DNA from: Paramarasmius palmivorus
Lineage: Eukaryota; Basidiomycota; Agaricomycetes; Agaricales; Marasmiaceae
Length of the DNA stretch: 64,000 nt
NCBI GenBank assembly: GCA_037176845.1
Contig: JAYKXP010000105.1
Coordinates: forward strand, 62,001 to 126,000
Reading direction: 5' to 3'
Numbering within the stretch: position 1 is the first letter of the stretch; the number at the start of each line of letters is the position of its first letter. A program made the translations under genes and the position numbers. The notes beneath the pieces were generated by a model. The model searched no databases and was not told where the DNA came from. It worked only from the letters and a program-made list of their open reading frames with translations. Positions 1-13,702 of this stretch are shown here, piece after piece.

Positions 1-517
1 TGCATCATCGCGCCTGCCGAAGCAAAAGCGGAAAACGTCTGAAACGGAGTGCAACTTCGGCGGCCCAATGCAAGTGGCCTAACCGTCCGTGTCCATTGGC
101 TGTACTCTTGAGGCTGTAAGCGATTCCTGCGACGCAACTTCGACTGCTCTCTGATCATCCCCTACAGATCTAGAAATAACTGACATGGAACATACATGTT
201 GTTGCTGAAAGTGATGTTTCGCGCAAGATATGAAAGGTTTCGCAAGACATAGTCTACAGGTGAGAGTGATGTTTTCAATGAGTCAAGCTTGTTCTAATCT
301 ATATGATTATGAAGTGGCAAAATTGGCGGCCTACCTTTTGATTATAAACTTAAAGGGATATCCTTCACTGTTGTTCTGCGAATTTGGAGGATTCATGCGT
401 GGGTAAATCCAGCAGAGGTGTCCATTGTTCTGTGTTATCGGTCACGGTACCCGTTAAAAAGGCCAACTCTCGCGCGTCACGTCCTCCATTTTTACCACCA
501 TCTCTCAATCGCTCAAT

Positions 518-2536
518 ATGCCTTCACTCTGGCATTTGGATACCTATTTCGACGAACTGTCAGATGAAGAGTAAGTTATACGAGCCTTCCTATTGCTTTC
601 TTGTGCTAAAATCGTCTTAGAAGTCCTTTGGACATCCCGACCACGACCATAGAAGAAAATGGGTTTCTACGATCGTGAGTTTTTTTCCTCTCTATTCCTG
701 AGCCGTTGTTCAATAGTAGCCTTCATGTTCTCGACACAACAGCAGCCCCTTTTACGATTTGCCATTCTTTAACTGCGGAGACGAAGATTTCGTAGGTTCG
801 CCTGGCGTGCTCGAAGCTTCTTGCGCTCGGGACGCCTTCGAGCAAGAGTCTCTCAGCATAGAGCCATCCCTCATACATTCCCCATCTCCTCCTACACCTA
901 CGCCGTCACAAACCGGGTCGTCGCCAAGTGGTGCCACTCACCGAGTCTCAGCTCCCACCTCACAAGCCTCCGACGCCTGTACAACTGGAAAAGATGAATC
1001 ATTCAACGAACCATCATCAACACACTCGCCATCTCTCGTTGTTCCGCACGAAACTGAGTCGTCGCCTAGTGGTGCCACTCACCCCTCAGCACCCGCCTCC
1101 CAAGACTTCGATACCTCCACAGGTGACAGTCAAGCCGAGCTAGACGCATCTTCTTTAACAGAAGCCCCCATAGATGGTCTATTCAAGTCGGGCTCTTTGT
1201 CGCTATACCGCAGGGCAGAGCTCTCAGTTCCACCGCCGACTTCAAGCACCAAGGCTGTAAAAGAAAATGAAGACGGTGAAACGTACGCATCGTAGCTTCT
1301 ACGTGGTCTCTCTTATTCTGACGAGGTTACGTTTACAGACTAGCCCCCAAGACAGGCGAACCTCCAAGTCACATAGTCAATACCGACCAGAGGCTCGGAA
1401 AAAGAAAGCTCAGCATGGTGGAGGATGAAGTATACCCGGTTGATGACTATACCGCAACGTCTACGGGCTCGACATATCCCATTGGTGGTCTTGAACATAC
1501 GTTGCCGGGATTCGGTGATGGAGAACAGGCTCAGTTTGATTCCCGGAACGGGATACCACAAATAGTTGGCCCACAGCAGCTCTTGCATCCAGATCCAGCT
1601 AGCGCGCATTCCTCCATGCCATCTATTTCTGGTCCCAGCCACTTGTCCCAAACCTCAGCCCTCGATGTCAGGCATGCTCGTCCCTATTCAGGATTTGACC
1701 GGCATATTCTCTTCGATCAGCACCTCCACCGCGCATTCTCTTTTGTCGGAGATGGTGGACTCTCTCATCTCGGTAATCGATTGCATTATCAACAAGTCGA
1801 GCCTCAGCCGATGGCCATACATCCTCAACTTCCCGCCGCCGGCCCTCTCCAATGCGAATACCGTGCTCACGTCGAGGAAGACTTCCGCGAGGAACCAGCC
1901 GAGCCGCTGGAGGGCCCGTACGACTACCGCCAATATAATGGTTACCAGTACGGGTATCAGATGGGAGGAGCCCCTGCACCGAGCTTTCGCAGTACCCCAC
2001 CCGAGCTCGAAGCTCGCATTCCCGATGTGGTGGCCAATAACTATGCTGGCGGCGCCCAGCTACCTTCACTCGCTCCTTCGCCCCCTTTGACCAATGCTCC
2101 AATGGCAGGTCCACCTACACCTTCCACCCCCGCTGGGGCCCCGACCACGCATGTATGTGAGCTGACGCCTGTGGAGACCCAACCAAAGAAATGTTGTTGG
2201 AAAGAGAACGGTGGTACCGTGGAATGCACTGTCCTTATTGAACCAGGAGAACACACGGCCTCTGATCATGTGAAAGGGAGCCACAAGATACGGAAGCCTA
2301 TGGTCAATAATGCGAATGGAGAGCAGGTCGCGTCGAATACACATTGGATTTGCGATTGGTGTAGCAAAACTTTCAGCAATGGCACACATCTGTTTCGCCA
2401 TCTGAACACACATACGAACTTTGGCGCTATGAAGTGCGCTTGCGGTCATATCAGTGCTCGTAGCGACTCTCACAAATCGCGACACCGCAACTGCCAACAG
2501 GCAGTAACACAAGGGAATAAAAGACGAAAGGTTTAA
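518..2536 (+). CDS. C2H2 zinc-finger protein
   Basis: Four exons (518-570, 621-674, 743-1282, 1339-2536) join in phase at three GT-AG introns of 50, 68 and 56 bases and give 614 aa without a stop. The first 500 residues are low-complexity, rich in Ser, Pro and Thr. Near the C-terminus a classical finger is visible (C554-x2-C557-x12-H570-x3-H574), followed by a degenerate second Cys/His cluster (from about C582) and a basic tail (KRRKV). This is the architecture of fungal C2H2 transcription factors, so nuclear DNA binding is likely, but the target is unknown. The start was chosen because the ATG at 518 opens an exon whose phase fits all later exons. The internal ATG at 1415 would lose the in-phase upstream exons. 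Confidence 0.82.
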
Positions 2537-3839
2537 TCTCTAGATCTACAGTGTGGACAACGTTTGATCCACCTAAAATGATACTGTATTATGTGTACTT
2601 CGTTGATGATCTTTAGTGTAGGTAAGTAGGATAGGCTACTCGTATAATTGCTGTACTATTCAAATTACCACTGTATATTTCATTGTTGTCGACTGTTATG
2701 GACATGTACTAGGATGCTCTGTCGTCGTACCACATCGTTTGAATGTATCTATCGTGCTTTACTGTACATGGTGCATAGTAACTTGGATTGTCAGACATTT
2801 AAACGTACCAAGTCCTGAGAGCTAAAGCAATTGAGCGCTTGCTGTGCCATTCTCGCGTCATCCTTGCTTAACATCTCCCATCATTAGGTTCCCTTTGGCG
2901 ACACTCGCGTACGGTCTTGTTCCCAGAACAAATGGCTCCTTTTTTGCTCTTGGACCGAACGAGAAGGATGTCTGGGCGGATGAAGACTTGGTAACTGTTC
3001 GATGGCGGAAATAGAAATGGCCATTGTGTGGTGCGTTCTAGTCTGAGTCATCTCGGTTTCTTCCCGCATCTCACGGGATAAGCCCTAGGAACACGAGAAG
3101 TTACAGCAAGGAATACAGACTCGAAGACGAACCGTCAATACCTCTCTTTTTACTTACCCGTCTCGACTAGAAAATACGACTTGGACAATCATAGCGTGCG
3201 GCGGAGAGAACGCAAAGATCGACCAAGCTACCTAGTACCTCGCCCTTCAAGACCAAACCGGTCCAATAAAGTGAAGAACAACCAGGAGGCGCTCCGCTAT
3301 AGAGGTCAATGTGTGTCGATAGGATGATAGTGAAGAAGAGCAGGAGGTGCTTGTTGAACGGAGATTTGTGCAGGCACATCTGCCTAGCTTTTAAGTCAGG
3401 TCAGTCGTGTTCCTCAACAGGGGTACATATCTTGTGCTCATTGCATTCAGTTCACTTACCAGAGTCCTTTGTATTGCATGTCAATTCATATCTATTTCAT
3501 ATCATTGATAACCATCCCTTCGTTCGTGTCATGATGCATGATGGCCGCGGACACTTGGATCGCAAAGCGACTCTCACACTCTCTCACAGTGCTCGAGCAA
3601 GCCCATATCGTCAGGGCCATCAAGGCGAAATGCTAACACCGGCCACAATCTACTGATCGACAAGAGAGTTGAACACACAGAAGCTTCACATAATGCAGGA
3701 GTTGTGTATCAGTTGTGTATCAGCTTCAAGAGAAGCTTACTAGATATCGGTGAGTCATCTTTCTCTGGAATCGCGGTCGGGCTAGGCGAAATGCCAAGTG
3801 TAGCTGATAAGATTCCTCTCAGGCCCTGTCACGCTATTT
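2537..3839. other. Intergenic region without a recognisable gene
   Basis: Only short ORFs without similarity, splice support or consistent coding character occur here. It must hold the 3' end of the zinc-finger gene and the promoter, and possibly a first exon, of the GH76-like gene: an acceptor-like CTCAG lies just before the ATG at 3840. Confidence 0.5.
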
Positions 3840-6146
3840 ATGCTGAGCACAGCTGTCTCGAAATTACATCCCATCTCATTCCCAGATGTCTCGTATACCT
3901 CCGTCAGTTCCGACGTTTCCGAGCTCCTGGAGAGTGAGTGTTTCCTACTCTCGAGTCTGGTATTACCATCTCGCTCAAACGCTTTCGTTCGCTCCCAGAA
4001 ACCCAATGTCACTCTCCCCTTGGAGGGCCGCCTCCAAGTGCTCAGTCAAGCCATACAGAAGGCAGTTGATCTCATGGCACGTAACGACAAGCTATTCAGT
4101 ACGTACCATCCACCATAACAAGTAGACCAAAACATGATGATATTCTTTTTAGCTACTGTTACGCTGTGTGTGGACATGGCTGAGGCTGACAAAGTCAAGC
4201 AGCAAATCCAATACAAAGACTGGCTAAAGTCTTTCATGCAGGATGACCGAAGGAAGAGCTCGGTGTTTAGTCATTCGGAGTACGTTATTTAGTCGAGACT
4301 TCGGGATGAGATCTGCTGAACTTTCTTCTGAAGTGTTCGTAATTCATCTAGTTCCGAGGAGTGATACCGTTTTTCTGAAGGCACTCCCTTGCTTAGCTTC
4401 TCGTTCCTCTGTAGGCCAAATGATGGACTGGAGGTTGATAGCTCTAAGCTCAATGATTCTCACCTAGGACATATGGACATGCCGCTGCACAAGCATACCT
4501 CGCCTACAATGATGCTGTATTTCTAGATCTTGCTGTGGAAGCTTGGAATCGGGGCCGTATGTATACCCTGACCGACGATGGACTAGCTGATACGGCCGTT
4601 AAGGAACCCATCGTACAACAATATTGTAACGGAGGTACATATATTCCTAATTCTTCTCTTGATGACTCGAGTTCATGCCTTGTACGAGCAGCGTTGATGT
4701 CTGGTGGGACATTTGCTGTGAGATAATTTTCCTCCGCAGGCGCAGAAACCAGTGTACAAGTTCAGGATATTGGCACACAGAATAGTAGCTCCCAAGAGAT
4801 GCAGCTAGACGCTCGACAAACGGGGTGCGTATGATGGCCTCTATTTTCGTCGCCGTTTTAGGCTGAGATGTGGAGTCTAGGCGTTTCCTATCGTGCGTTC
4901 CTTAGTCTGCTTCGGGGTCTGGTCTTCATTGCTGCATGATTACAGGCTTTCGGCGTCTTTGGCAGAAATCACATCCAATCAAACATATGCGACCGCTGTC
5001 AATCGCACAAGAGACTTTATATTCACCCACTTGTATGATGAGGAAACAAATGCTGTCTTCCAGTCCATATCTGCTGACGGGTGCATACCTGTCAAAAGCG
5101 ACAATCTGGGCTGTGCGGGTCTAGTGGTCGAAGGGTTATCTTTCGTAACTGAATCCTTCGCGCAGTACATGTAAGGGCCATAAATGTCGGTCTATTTTCC
5201 AAATACTTACCGTCTCGTAGGCTCCAAAGCGTCGTTATTAACGCTGTTTCTAATCCAAGTTGGCATAGTGAGCAGGGTGTACTACAGAATGGAGGTAAGT
5301 ATTTATCACAACCTCAGTTTTCTCAGTTATGCCGAACTTTCTACCAGCCAACCGACTCCCCGACTCGTATTTCCTACGTGGTTTACACGCCTTGTATGTG
5401 ACTAACAAGGTACCCATGGATCTTCGGCGTTATCTCGCAAGCTACATAGGTGTTCAGGTGTCGTCAACTTTCCCAAAGAAGCGTCCGAACAAATATGACT
5501 CACGTTCAGTATTCAGTACAACGCTGTCTTGGACCTATCCCATAACATGGAAACTGATTTCTATGGGCCTGACTGGAGGGGACCGCCGCCGAAGGAGTTT
5601 AGCATGGATAACCAAGTAGCCGCTCTTGGTCCTCTGATGGCTGCCGTCGTTATCGGGACTATGAATTACACCACCTCAAGTAACGACACGGCAGCTACGA
5701 CGCCTATTAGCGATCCTACAGCACCAGTTTCGCCCGGCGACAATGGAGCATCTTCAAAATCGATCGCTCCCATTATCGGAGGTGCCGTTGGAGGTGGTTT
5801 GATAGTCCTGTTGTTCACCGGTGCCTTTCTTTACTGGTACCGTCGCAAGCGACAGACAGCTCCCACCCCGGAAGTAGTTTCGGCAACCCCTTGGATCTCA
5901 CAACCTTTGGAGACGGATCTACATCCTCTATTTGACTCAAAGATGTTAGTCCTATCGCCGAGAACATTGCCCAGTACCACAACTGGGACAGGAACTAGTG
6001 TGACCTCCAGTATCGGAGACCATACGCACGCGCTTGAAGCCCTTCAGGATGACGTAGAGCATTTGAGGAGGCTGCTTAATGAGAGGCAACATTGGGATGA
6101 CATGCACAGTGTTGCACCTCCATCGTATTATAGTGCTCGAGGTTAG
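3840..6146 (+). CDS. GH76-like protein with C-terminal membrane anchor (copy 1)
   Basis: A multi-exon gene. Recognisable segments in order: an N-terminal piece ending in a helix of the type PLEGRLQVLSQAIQKAVDL; a TYGHAAAQAYLAYND-type block with EAWNRG; SASLAEITSNQTY; DFIFTHLYDEET; a VVEGLSF helix; and MDLRRYLASYIGVQ joined to YNAVLDLSHN. These match agaric proteins annotated as glycoside hydrolase family 76 (alpha-1,6-mannanase fold, six-hairpin barrel). After the enzyme-like part come a Ser/Thr-rich linker, a glycine-rich transmembrane segment (about 5765-5850), the basic stop-transfer RRKR, and a cytoplasmic tail ending in a PPSYYSARG-type motif. I could not identify the Asp-Asp catalytic pair, so activity is uncertain. 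Exons 3840-3932 and 3999-4098 join in phase. A more upstream exon carrying a signal peptide is possible. It is convergent with a paralogue 87 bases away. Confidence 0.68.
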
Positions 6147-6233
6147 AGGGTAGCAGATCGCGGTGACTTCCTTTTGGAACGGCCATAGACTTGTTTGTTA
6201 GGAAGTACATGTTCATATAATTATTCCAAGAAC

Positions 6234-6612
6234 CTACACTGTTGTAGTGCCATATGCTGGTGGCCCAACCAATCGCTCTGCGAAGGAAAGCACTCGCCGG
6301 ATTTCGGAAACCACCTCTTCGCGCATGCCCCCTACTTCTTCACGTATACCCTCGACTTCTTCAATTAGAGATTGCTCCGTGCATGCAGACCTGCGCTGAT
6401 GGTGACGGTTTGCCATCTTCTCTGGAATACGAGGGACGAAAGGCTCGTCGCCGATTGGGAATGGGTCTGGAGGCGGTGGTTCGTTATTTCTCTTCCGCCG
6501 ATACCGGCGGAAAAACAGCCAAACAGCCAATGTGATCATAGTTACTACTACTCCTATAACGACTCCGACGATTGGTCCGACCAGGCATTTGAACGTCTGG
6601 TTTGGTGGTGGT

Positions 6613-6643
<31 letters not shown>

Positions 6644-8483
6644 CCATATTGATTGTATAATTGGCATTGTCAGTCGACAAGATGACTGGACCTGCCAAGG
6701 CAGCCATCAAAGGACCAAGGGCTACCGCTTCTGCTACAAGACTAGCATTTGAAAATCTGGCCGCTCCACAGGGCTTTGTGGTGACAATGGCATTATACTG
6801 GAAACTCATGTCAGAAATTGGTCAGGAATCCCAAAGTGACAGATAAAGAATTTGAACACATGCCTGAACGCCAATATAACTTTTGATGTAAGTTCGGAGG
6901 TTTTCAGATATATTATCCATACAGTAGAACGACGTCAGTCCCCGAATAAAAAAGGACCCCCTCAGTGCTACCTCACCATCTATTAAGGTATGCTACTCGA
7001 ATTCTTTGAATACTGATATGACAACTCACCTGTATGGAATGCACGAAGTATCCCTTGATTGTCGTGCCATTCCGAGGACAATGTTGCACTGACGATCATA
7101 TCGCTAAAACTGGCAAGAAAGTCATGTCTTGTTTTCTCCGGTCATAGATATAATTCACGTACACGGGGCCTTGCAATAGAGGGAACTCATTCAAGTGCGC
7201 ACTCAAAGCGCTAAAGCCTTCTATCATCATACCAGTGTCCTCTGGAGATGGGTTTTTGAAAAGTATGCAGCCGTCAAAGGATATAAATCGCTGGACCTCG
7301 TGTGTCTTCCCGTCGTAGAGATGCGTAAGCATAAAATCTCTGGACTGCTGAGCATGGACGATATACGTCTGATTCGAGGTGATCTGTCCTAATCGCGTAG
7401 ACAACCTGGGAAGTTCTGGTTATCATTGTGTTCTTGTCTGGTCCATGACACTCACGCCACAAATTTCCTGTTCAAGACCAGTAAGTAATGTAAATGTCAT
7501 TCGGAAACAGAGACATACCCCAGATGTCTTGGGCTTAGCTGGGTGTCCAGAGGATTTGCCTTCTACGTTGAATTCAAAACAAAGAAAAATCGACCAAAAG
7601 TCGCATACCGTTGTACTGGCCAATGCTACTGAGCTTGAGTCACCAGGACTAGTTTTATATGAGAATTCAGCTCACTGGTGTGACAGGAACTCTGATCCCG
7701 TTCACTAGCTCTCTTCATCCCGAGTTCTACATACACGCGTCCACGATTCCATGCATCGATAGCGTAATGCAAGAAAGTGTCCTCCTGGTATACGAAATGG
7801 GCCCTGGCGGCTATGTATCCGTATGTCCTATTATCGCAAAGCAAAAGTTGGAAACGTACAAATTTTAATAGAAGGTGATACTTACAACGTGCGCAGCACC
7901 TTCTCAAAGTTGTGATATGAGTACACTATGATCAGAAACACGAATCGAGAATCCACGAACGCTAGAACAGGACTCAGATGAATATTCTTCGTAGATTTTC
8001 GATGAGAACGTACTCGACATGGCCTCTGGCGTCCTCCTGGTCATGGTATTGCTGCAAATATAGCCCGACTTGATCCTTGTAATACGTTTGGTTTATTCGG
8101 ATATCAAGATCAACCATATCTGAATGCACGGTCGCGGCAGCTAGTAAATTTTTAACACAATGAAAAGGATGGCATTGTAGCATGCATACCAAAAGATTGA
8201 AATTCCTCGTTGGTGGTCATATTGATGGCTTGCATCAACGTTTCGCGGACAAAGGTAAGTCGGTCTTGAAACGAGGTCGTAATGTCCAGTTCCTGGTCAA
8301 AGGCACGGTCTCATTCAGTCCGAAAGGCGGGAACCGTAGAATGCTGAAAGTTCGCTTACTCGCCAGGTGCTTGGAATTGTCGGAACAGATAACATGAAGG
8401 GCCAGAACGCTATGCAGATGAGTGACGAATAGAGAGTGCACTTTTGTACTGAACGAGGGTGGGCACAGCCAGTGGTTTCGCAT
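6234..8483 (-). CDS. GH76-like protein with C-terminal membrane anchor (copy 2)
   Basis: Paralogue of the preceding gene on the opposite strand. It shows the same blocks: ELDITTSFQDRLTFVRETL, TYGYIAARAHFVYQED with DAWNRGR, GQITSNQTY, DFMLTHLYDG, MMIEGFSAL and a VALGPLMAAL exon. The last exon (6234-6809) carries an uninterrupted run of 13 prolines, a transmembrane helix (VGPIVGVVIGVVVTMITLAVWLFF, split here as VGPIVGVVIG and VVTMITLAVWLFF), an arginine-rich stop-transfer and a coiled-coil-like EEVEGIREEVGGMREEV tail ending in PPAYG. Several introns of 50-70 bases separate the exons. The first exon is uncertain; the ATG at 8483 gives a moderately hydrophobic leader. A cell-wall or plasma-membrane role is inferred from the family only. 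Confidence 0.65.
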
Positions 8484-11400
8484 CTAATGCAGAACAGCTC
8501 GGGGTATTAAAAATAACATGTTTCTCAACAGGTTTACAAAACTAGAGCCAACAACTAGTAGGGTACGAAACAATGATCAATTCTAGTCTAGGAACAAGGA
8601 GATCATGGCACGAAACGCACCGCCTAAAACATCTCAGTGTTCGAGCCGCCACAAGCTAATTGGCCGAGAGCACGGAAATGCGGTATCCAACACCATGAAC
8701 GGGCGGGCCAAAGCTATCAGACATCAGAGGAAGCCCAAAGACGCTGTGAAAAGCGCCCATAAACAGCTCTAGTGCCCAAAGCGACCGACAAGTACCCATG
8801 AAAGTTCAGAGTCTTTAAGACCATGGATTCTTCGCACCATGTATGTTGTTCCCAGCTAGTTCGGGGGATTCAAGGAATTCTGGACGTACGCCAACCCAGC
8901 AACCTTGCGTGTGGAGAGAATGCAGGCTTTGCCGCTTGACAGCAGTTGACAGATCTCACGATAGAACAATGAAACTATCCTGAGGGATACAATGCACAGC
9001 ATTTCAGTGAGAAGTTCCGTGTATACGAAGGAAGATTCTCGTACCCTGAAATAGATCTAATTCGACTCTTGTTTTCAGACAAAGGCCTCGTCGTCTTTCT
9101 GCACATTCTGGCATTTCTGATAGCGGCGAAAACGCCAGAACTGATCGAGTCTGAAGTTGATCTCATCCACCGTGTAAAATTTGACTATAGTGTGCTGTAA
9201 GGGCCACGACATATGCTGTTAGAATCCAACTGAGATTCAGCGAGCTCATACCGGAAGAAATTGGGATCAACTATAGCGCACCAATACCAATAGCTTCTCC
9301 TAACCGTCTACTCCTATTGTCAGAGCATCTGATTGACATCTTGGAAGATAACAGCGCTTGTCAAGATACATCATTTTGTTCGATGACTGTACGCAAAATC
9401 GTCGGCGGTGGGTTCGAAAACTTCCGCGAAGCGATTCGAAGTACTTGTCGATTAGACTTGAGGAAGATATCGAGGGCGACATTGCAATCTGTAGGAAGAA
9501 ATGTCAGTCACCTTCGTGGGCATTGCAAACGCTTCCACAATACCTATCATGATGTATAGGCGAAGGAAGAGTGAGCAACGAAGCTTCCATTGGCTATGAG
9601 CAGTATAGAGCCATATTAAAATGCCTGCGGCTTCGACTTTCCGAGGCTTCGCATGGGACCAAATGGGACTACGACGACTTCAAGTCTTGTACTACATAGC
9701 TAGAGTTCCTCACAGTGACTGACAGTTAGTAAAAGAAATATTTACAGGGAAAACTACGTAACGCACTTGGTCCAAGCAAAAATTACACAACTTCAGGCGG
9801 CGGATACGCACTCTCAGTATTGAGTGTCACCGAGTGGTAGTGGTGGAGAGTGAAAAAGGAATGTTCGACGCGTCAGCACTCTCTCTTTCTCTCCCATCAC
9901 TACATATCCGTGGACAATAATCCTCCTGACTGAGGTGGGTGATTCAATTTCAGCTTTTCATTGATAATGCATAGATTTGACTCTATTCTAATTTTTCAGG
10001 TCGAGCTTTCAACCTCAAACAGAATAGTTGGTGATATTGCAAGGGAATACGGACATCGTCAGATGATCCCTGCAATCTTCTTTGGACCCTAATTTGCGAT
10101 CAGATTCGGTTGCTTATGATTAAGAAAAACGGCGGGGTTCACGGGGAAATATGAGATGACGGTGAGTTGCTTGCAATCTCGTAGACAATGTTGGTGCTGA
10201 TTTCTAGACCGGTACCATTAGCACCGAAAACCCCATGAAAATCCTTTTCAAAGGTCGAAATGTCATCTCAGGAACTTCAGCGTGCCATTTCATCGTTTTG
10301 CCAGTCGCTGCGAGAGCCCAGGTTCTTGTTCACACATCGGATTATCCAGCGTTCCTCTCCGTCAGCCAACCGTCAGCACTTCTGTTTATCCCGGCGCGGT
10401 AACCTACCATCCCACATGCTGGAAAGACGACGACATTTGTACTGGCTTGCGGTTGTTCGTATAATGATGTTTTCGCCCATCTACGCCAAATTGGGAAGCC
10501 GAGTACGATTCCAGGGGCTACAACTACGTAGTAGTGTTCAGATCCTAGCGAGTTTGCACCGAAGAAGATCCAAAGGAAGAATCGCCAATACGCCTCTTCT
10601 CAAGGTATCAGAATGTTCAGGATTAGGAAGCAGTCGGTTCGCTTGTGGTACTCTTATTCTGTGCTTTCCATGACTGGGTATTCTGACACGACTTTCAGTC
10701 AAAGCCCTGCCCTGATCAAATGCTAGTACATCTTGAGAAGCGATTTCGCGTAGAGGCAGATACATTCCAACGGCTCGAGGTGCTTTGTCTGCCAAGATGG
10801 GGAGCGAAGAGGAAGAATGCTTACCGGGGTGGGTGGATCTAAATATATCTGACTCCGTTCTCATCGCTAAGCATGTTCATCTGGACAGATTGTTCAATAA
10901 CTCGAGCACAGGTCAACATAGCCAGGACCACCAGCTGTGCTCACCAAGTTATCGCTCGGTCATCGGACCGGCTTTCTGTGGGGTCCAGATAGATGACCGT
11001 GTATCCTTGACAGTGGCACTTGGAAGATAGCCACGGAGACCGTTGGTATCGCGAGCTGCACAAGGCAAAAATGACAGAGTATACTAGCAATAACCCAGTT
11101 TACATAGGCTGCACCGTGACCTGGTGAGGCTATGCGACAACTTGGTGGGTATACAAATGATCAGGACCTGCCCCTCCGTTAAGTACTTAGTTCTTACGCA
11201 TCATTGGACCAGTATCGGGCTCCGTCTAGTACTGTTTTTGACCAGTCGATCTCAGTCATAATACACCTCCGTAACTGTACGAGTCCCACTAGGGAATATC
11301 AGTTGGAACATAAACGATTGTAGCCGCGAGCTCGGTAAGAATGGTACTATTCCAATCATTCAACGAAAAATTTGAGCTTTCCGGATCCGTAATGGATTCT

Positions 11401-11951
11401 GAAGAAACCGAGTCATCCATTTACATACACACCATCCGAGTCATTCCCTTCCCTTCCATCCACGTCATCAACAAGCCTCGGATCCGCCCAGGACCCACAT
11501 CTCTAGTCGCGTCGATGACCAGAGCCACAAACCTCGCAGTTGGAATGACCAGATCACACGAGAATACACTTTTGAGAATGCAAGATCATCTAGGTGCGTC
11601 ACTGCTCAAAAACCACACAATCTAAAAAATCATTTCTATCTGCCAGGCCCCCTCAAGTCACCACAACGTTAGCACGGCGTTCATATCCCGTATCCTTCGG
11701 AGAATACCATCAGTATCGATGCTCTGCATAGCAGCTGATCATGAGTCGGGCGGTACCGATGGTTCAGGGCGCGGATGATCTTAGAACAGGATACAAATCT
11801 ACGTGTGGTATGTTTTGTATACCGCCCATGAATTTGGTAAACTGATATCCGTTGTTAGCATTGGTTATCGTTCCTTCGTTCGGCACACAAGCTTTTAAAA
11901 GAACGAGTGTTCGAGCAGCAATTTCTACACGAACCCCCAACAACTTCTACG
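8484..11951. other. Gene-poor stretch, no supported gene
   Basis: About 3.5 kb. I see only short ORFs in all frames, the longest about 137 codons, with no family motif, no chain of in-phase exons and no RNA gene. Degenerate coding remnants may exist around 9.3-9.6 kb and 10.2-10.9 kb, but I could not assign them. The promoter of the feruloyl esterase lies at its right end. Confidence 0.5.
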
Positions 11952-13702
11952 ATGTACGCTCCTGGGCTTGCGTTATCTAGCCTCCTTATTGGAGTCCAGG
12001 CGTTCGCATTTGCATTTGAATTCGAAGCATCGTGCTCCTCTCTAGCTGCTCAGGTAGCAGCACTTCCCAATGTCACGGTTCTGTCCACCGAAAATGTACC
12101 AGCTGGGACGACCATGACATTCACCGATGCCGACCCCACGTGCGGAGCCAACGCAACGCCGACGTCGGTGTCTGTGGACATCTGTCGTATCAAATTGAAC
12201 GTCGCAACTTCTAATGTATCGGGTATTCGAATGGAGGCTTGGTTGCCCAAGAATTGGACAGGAAGATTCCTGAGCACTGGAAACGGCGGCTTGGGAGGAT
12301 GTGAGTGCTAAAATTTATCGCGTTCCTCGCAAATGCTGATTCGTCACCGTATCACAGGTATCCAGTATCCTGATATGGCTTATGGAGCATCCCTTGGTTT
12401 CGCAACAGTGGGAGCCAACAACGGACACGATGGACAGACCGGGGCTCCTTTTGAGAACGCTCCTGAGGTATTGGCGGATTTTGTATATCGCTCGTAGGTC
12501 TTGGATGCTCCATATCGCAGGACTGAACGCTCATACCATCTGCTTTAGCATTCACACCAATGTTGTCGTAGGAAAGCAGATTACTGAGCTGTTCTACGGT
12601 GCTCCCCACACCAAGTCTTACTACATTGGTTGCTCAAACGGCGGTCGCGAGGGAATCAAGTCTGTCCAAGATTTCCCTGAAGACTTTGACGGTGTGGTTG
12701 CAGGGGCGGCTGTGCTTGACGCCAACAGGGCGTTTGCGTGGTTCGGTCACTTTTACAATATTACTGGGACACCCAGTTCGCCGAGTTTCATACCTGCAAA
12801 GACATGGACCTCTACTATCCACCAGAACGTTTTGGCCCAATGCGACATGATCGACGGTGTTCAAGATGGCATCCTTGAGGATCCTAATCTATGTAATTAT
12901 GACCCAAGCGAATTGTTGTGCACCTATCACAACACCACCGACTGTCTCACAGAGGCCCAGGTTGAGACGGTCAGAAAGATCTTCGAGCCCTTCAAAGACC
13001 CACAGGGCAACTTGATTTATCCTCGAAGCTTCCCAGGTAGCGAAAGCGACCCCTTCGCTGTCGTCCTTGTATAATGGCAACCCAAATCCTCTCGCCTCAG
13101 TAAGTTCTTTGAAGCTCCTCTATTGTATTGTCCTGCTAAACAGGTTTGTTAGGATTGGTTCCGCTATGTGGTATACAACAACTCTTTCGACCCTAGTATA
13201 CTCACGTTTTGCCGACTACGAGCGTGCAATCGAGCTTAACCCGTTCGACTTTGCCACCTACAAAGGCGACCTCTCAGCATTCCAATCCCGTAACGGAAAG
13301 CTCCTCACCTATCATGGTCAAGCAGACACCTTAGCTACTCCAGGTATCTCTCAGCAATACTATGAACACGTTTCGGAAACCATGAACCTCAGCCCTTCCT
13401 CTCTTGATGAATTTTACCGGTACTTCAGGATTAGTGGGTTGTTCCATTGTACTGGAGGCGAAGGACCATGGCAGATTGGTCAAGTTGCAGGATCTAGCCT
13501 GGACCCTGATGCAAATGTGTTGATGGCGGTAGTGAGATGGGTTGAGGATGGTCGCGCCGGATACGATTTTGGGAACCAAGTTTGTGAATGATACTCCCGA
13601 GGCGGGGGTGGCGTTTAGTAGAAAGCATTGTCGTTATCCGTTGAGGACGACGTATAATGGAATGTGGGATAGTAATCTGCCTGAGAACTGGTCTTGCCAG
13701 TG
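11952..13702 (+). pseudogene. Feruloyl esterase / tannase family, apparently frameshifted
   Basis: A tannase-family secreted esterase that would cleave ferulic-acid or gallate esters in plant cell walls. Seen: an N-terminal signal peptide (MYAPGLALSSLLIGVQA); then CSSLAAQVAALPN, RFLSTGNGGLGGC and NNGHDG; the nucleophile motif GCSNGGREG (about 12630); and the family's acidic DMIDGVQDGILEDP loop with paired cysteines. Introns at 12301-12357 and 12494-12548 splice in phase. The 3' half changes frame three times by one base: near 13055-13066, in a run of four T at 13207-13210, and near 13553. The homologous sequence still continues to a TGA at 13700-13702 and includes the HCTGGEGPW and NDTPEAGVAF blocks. 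If the shifts are real, the catalytic His region is lost and this is a pseudogene. If they are assembly errors, the gene is intact. Confidence 0.8.
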
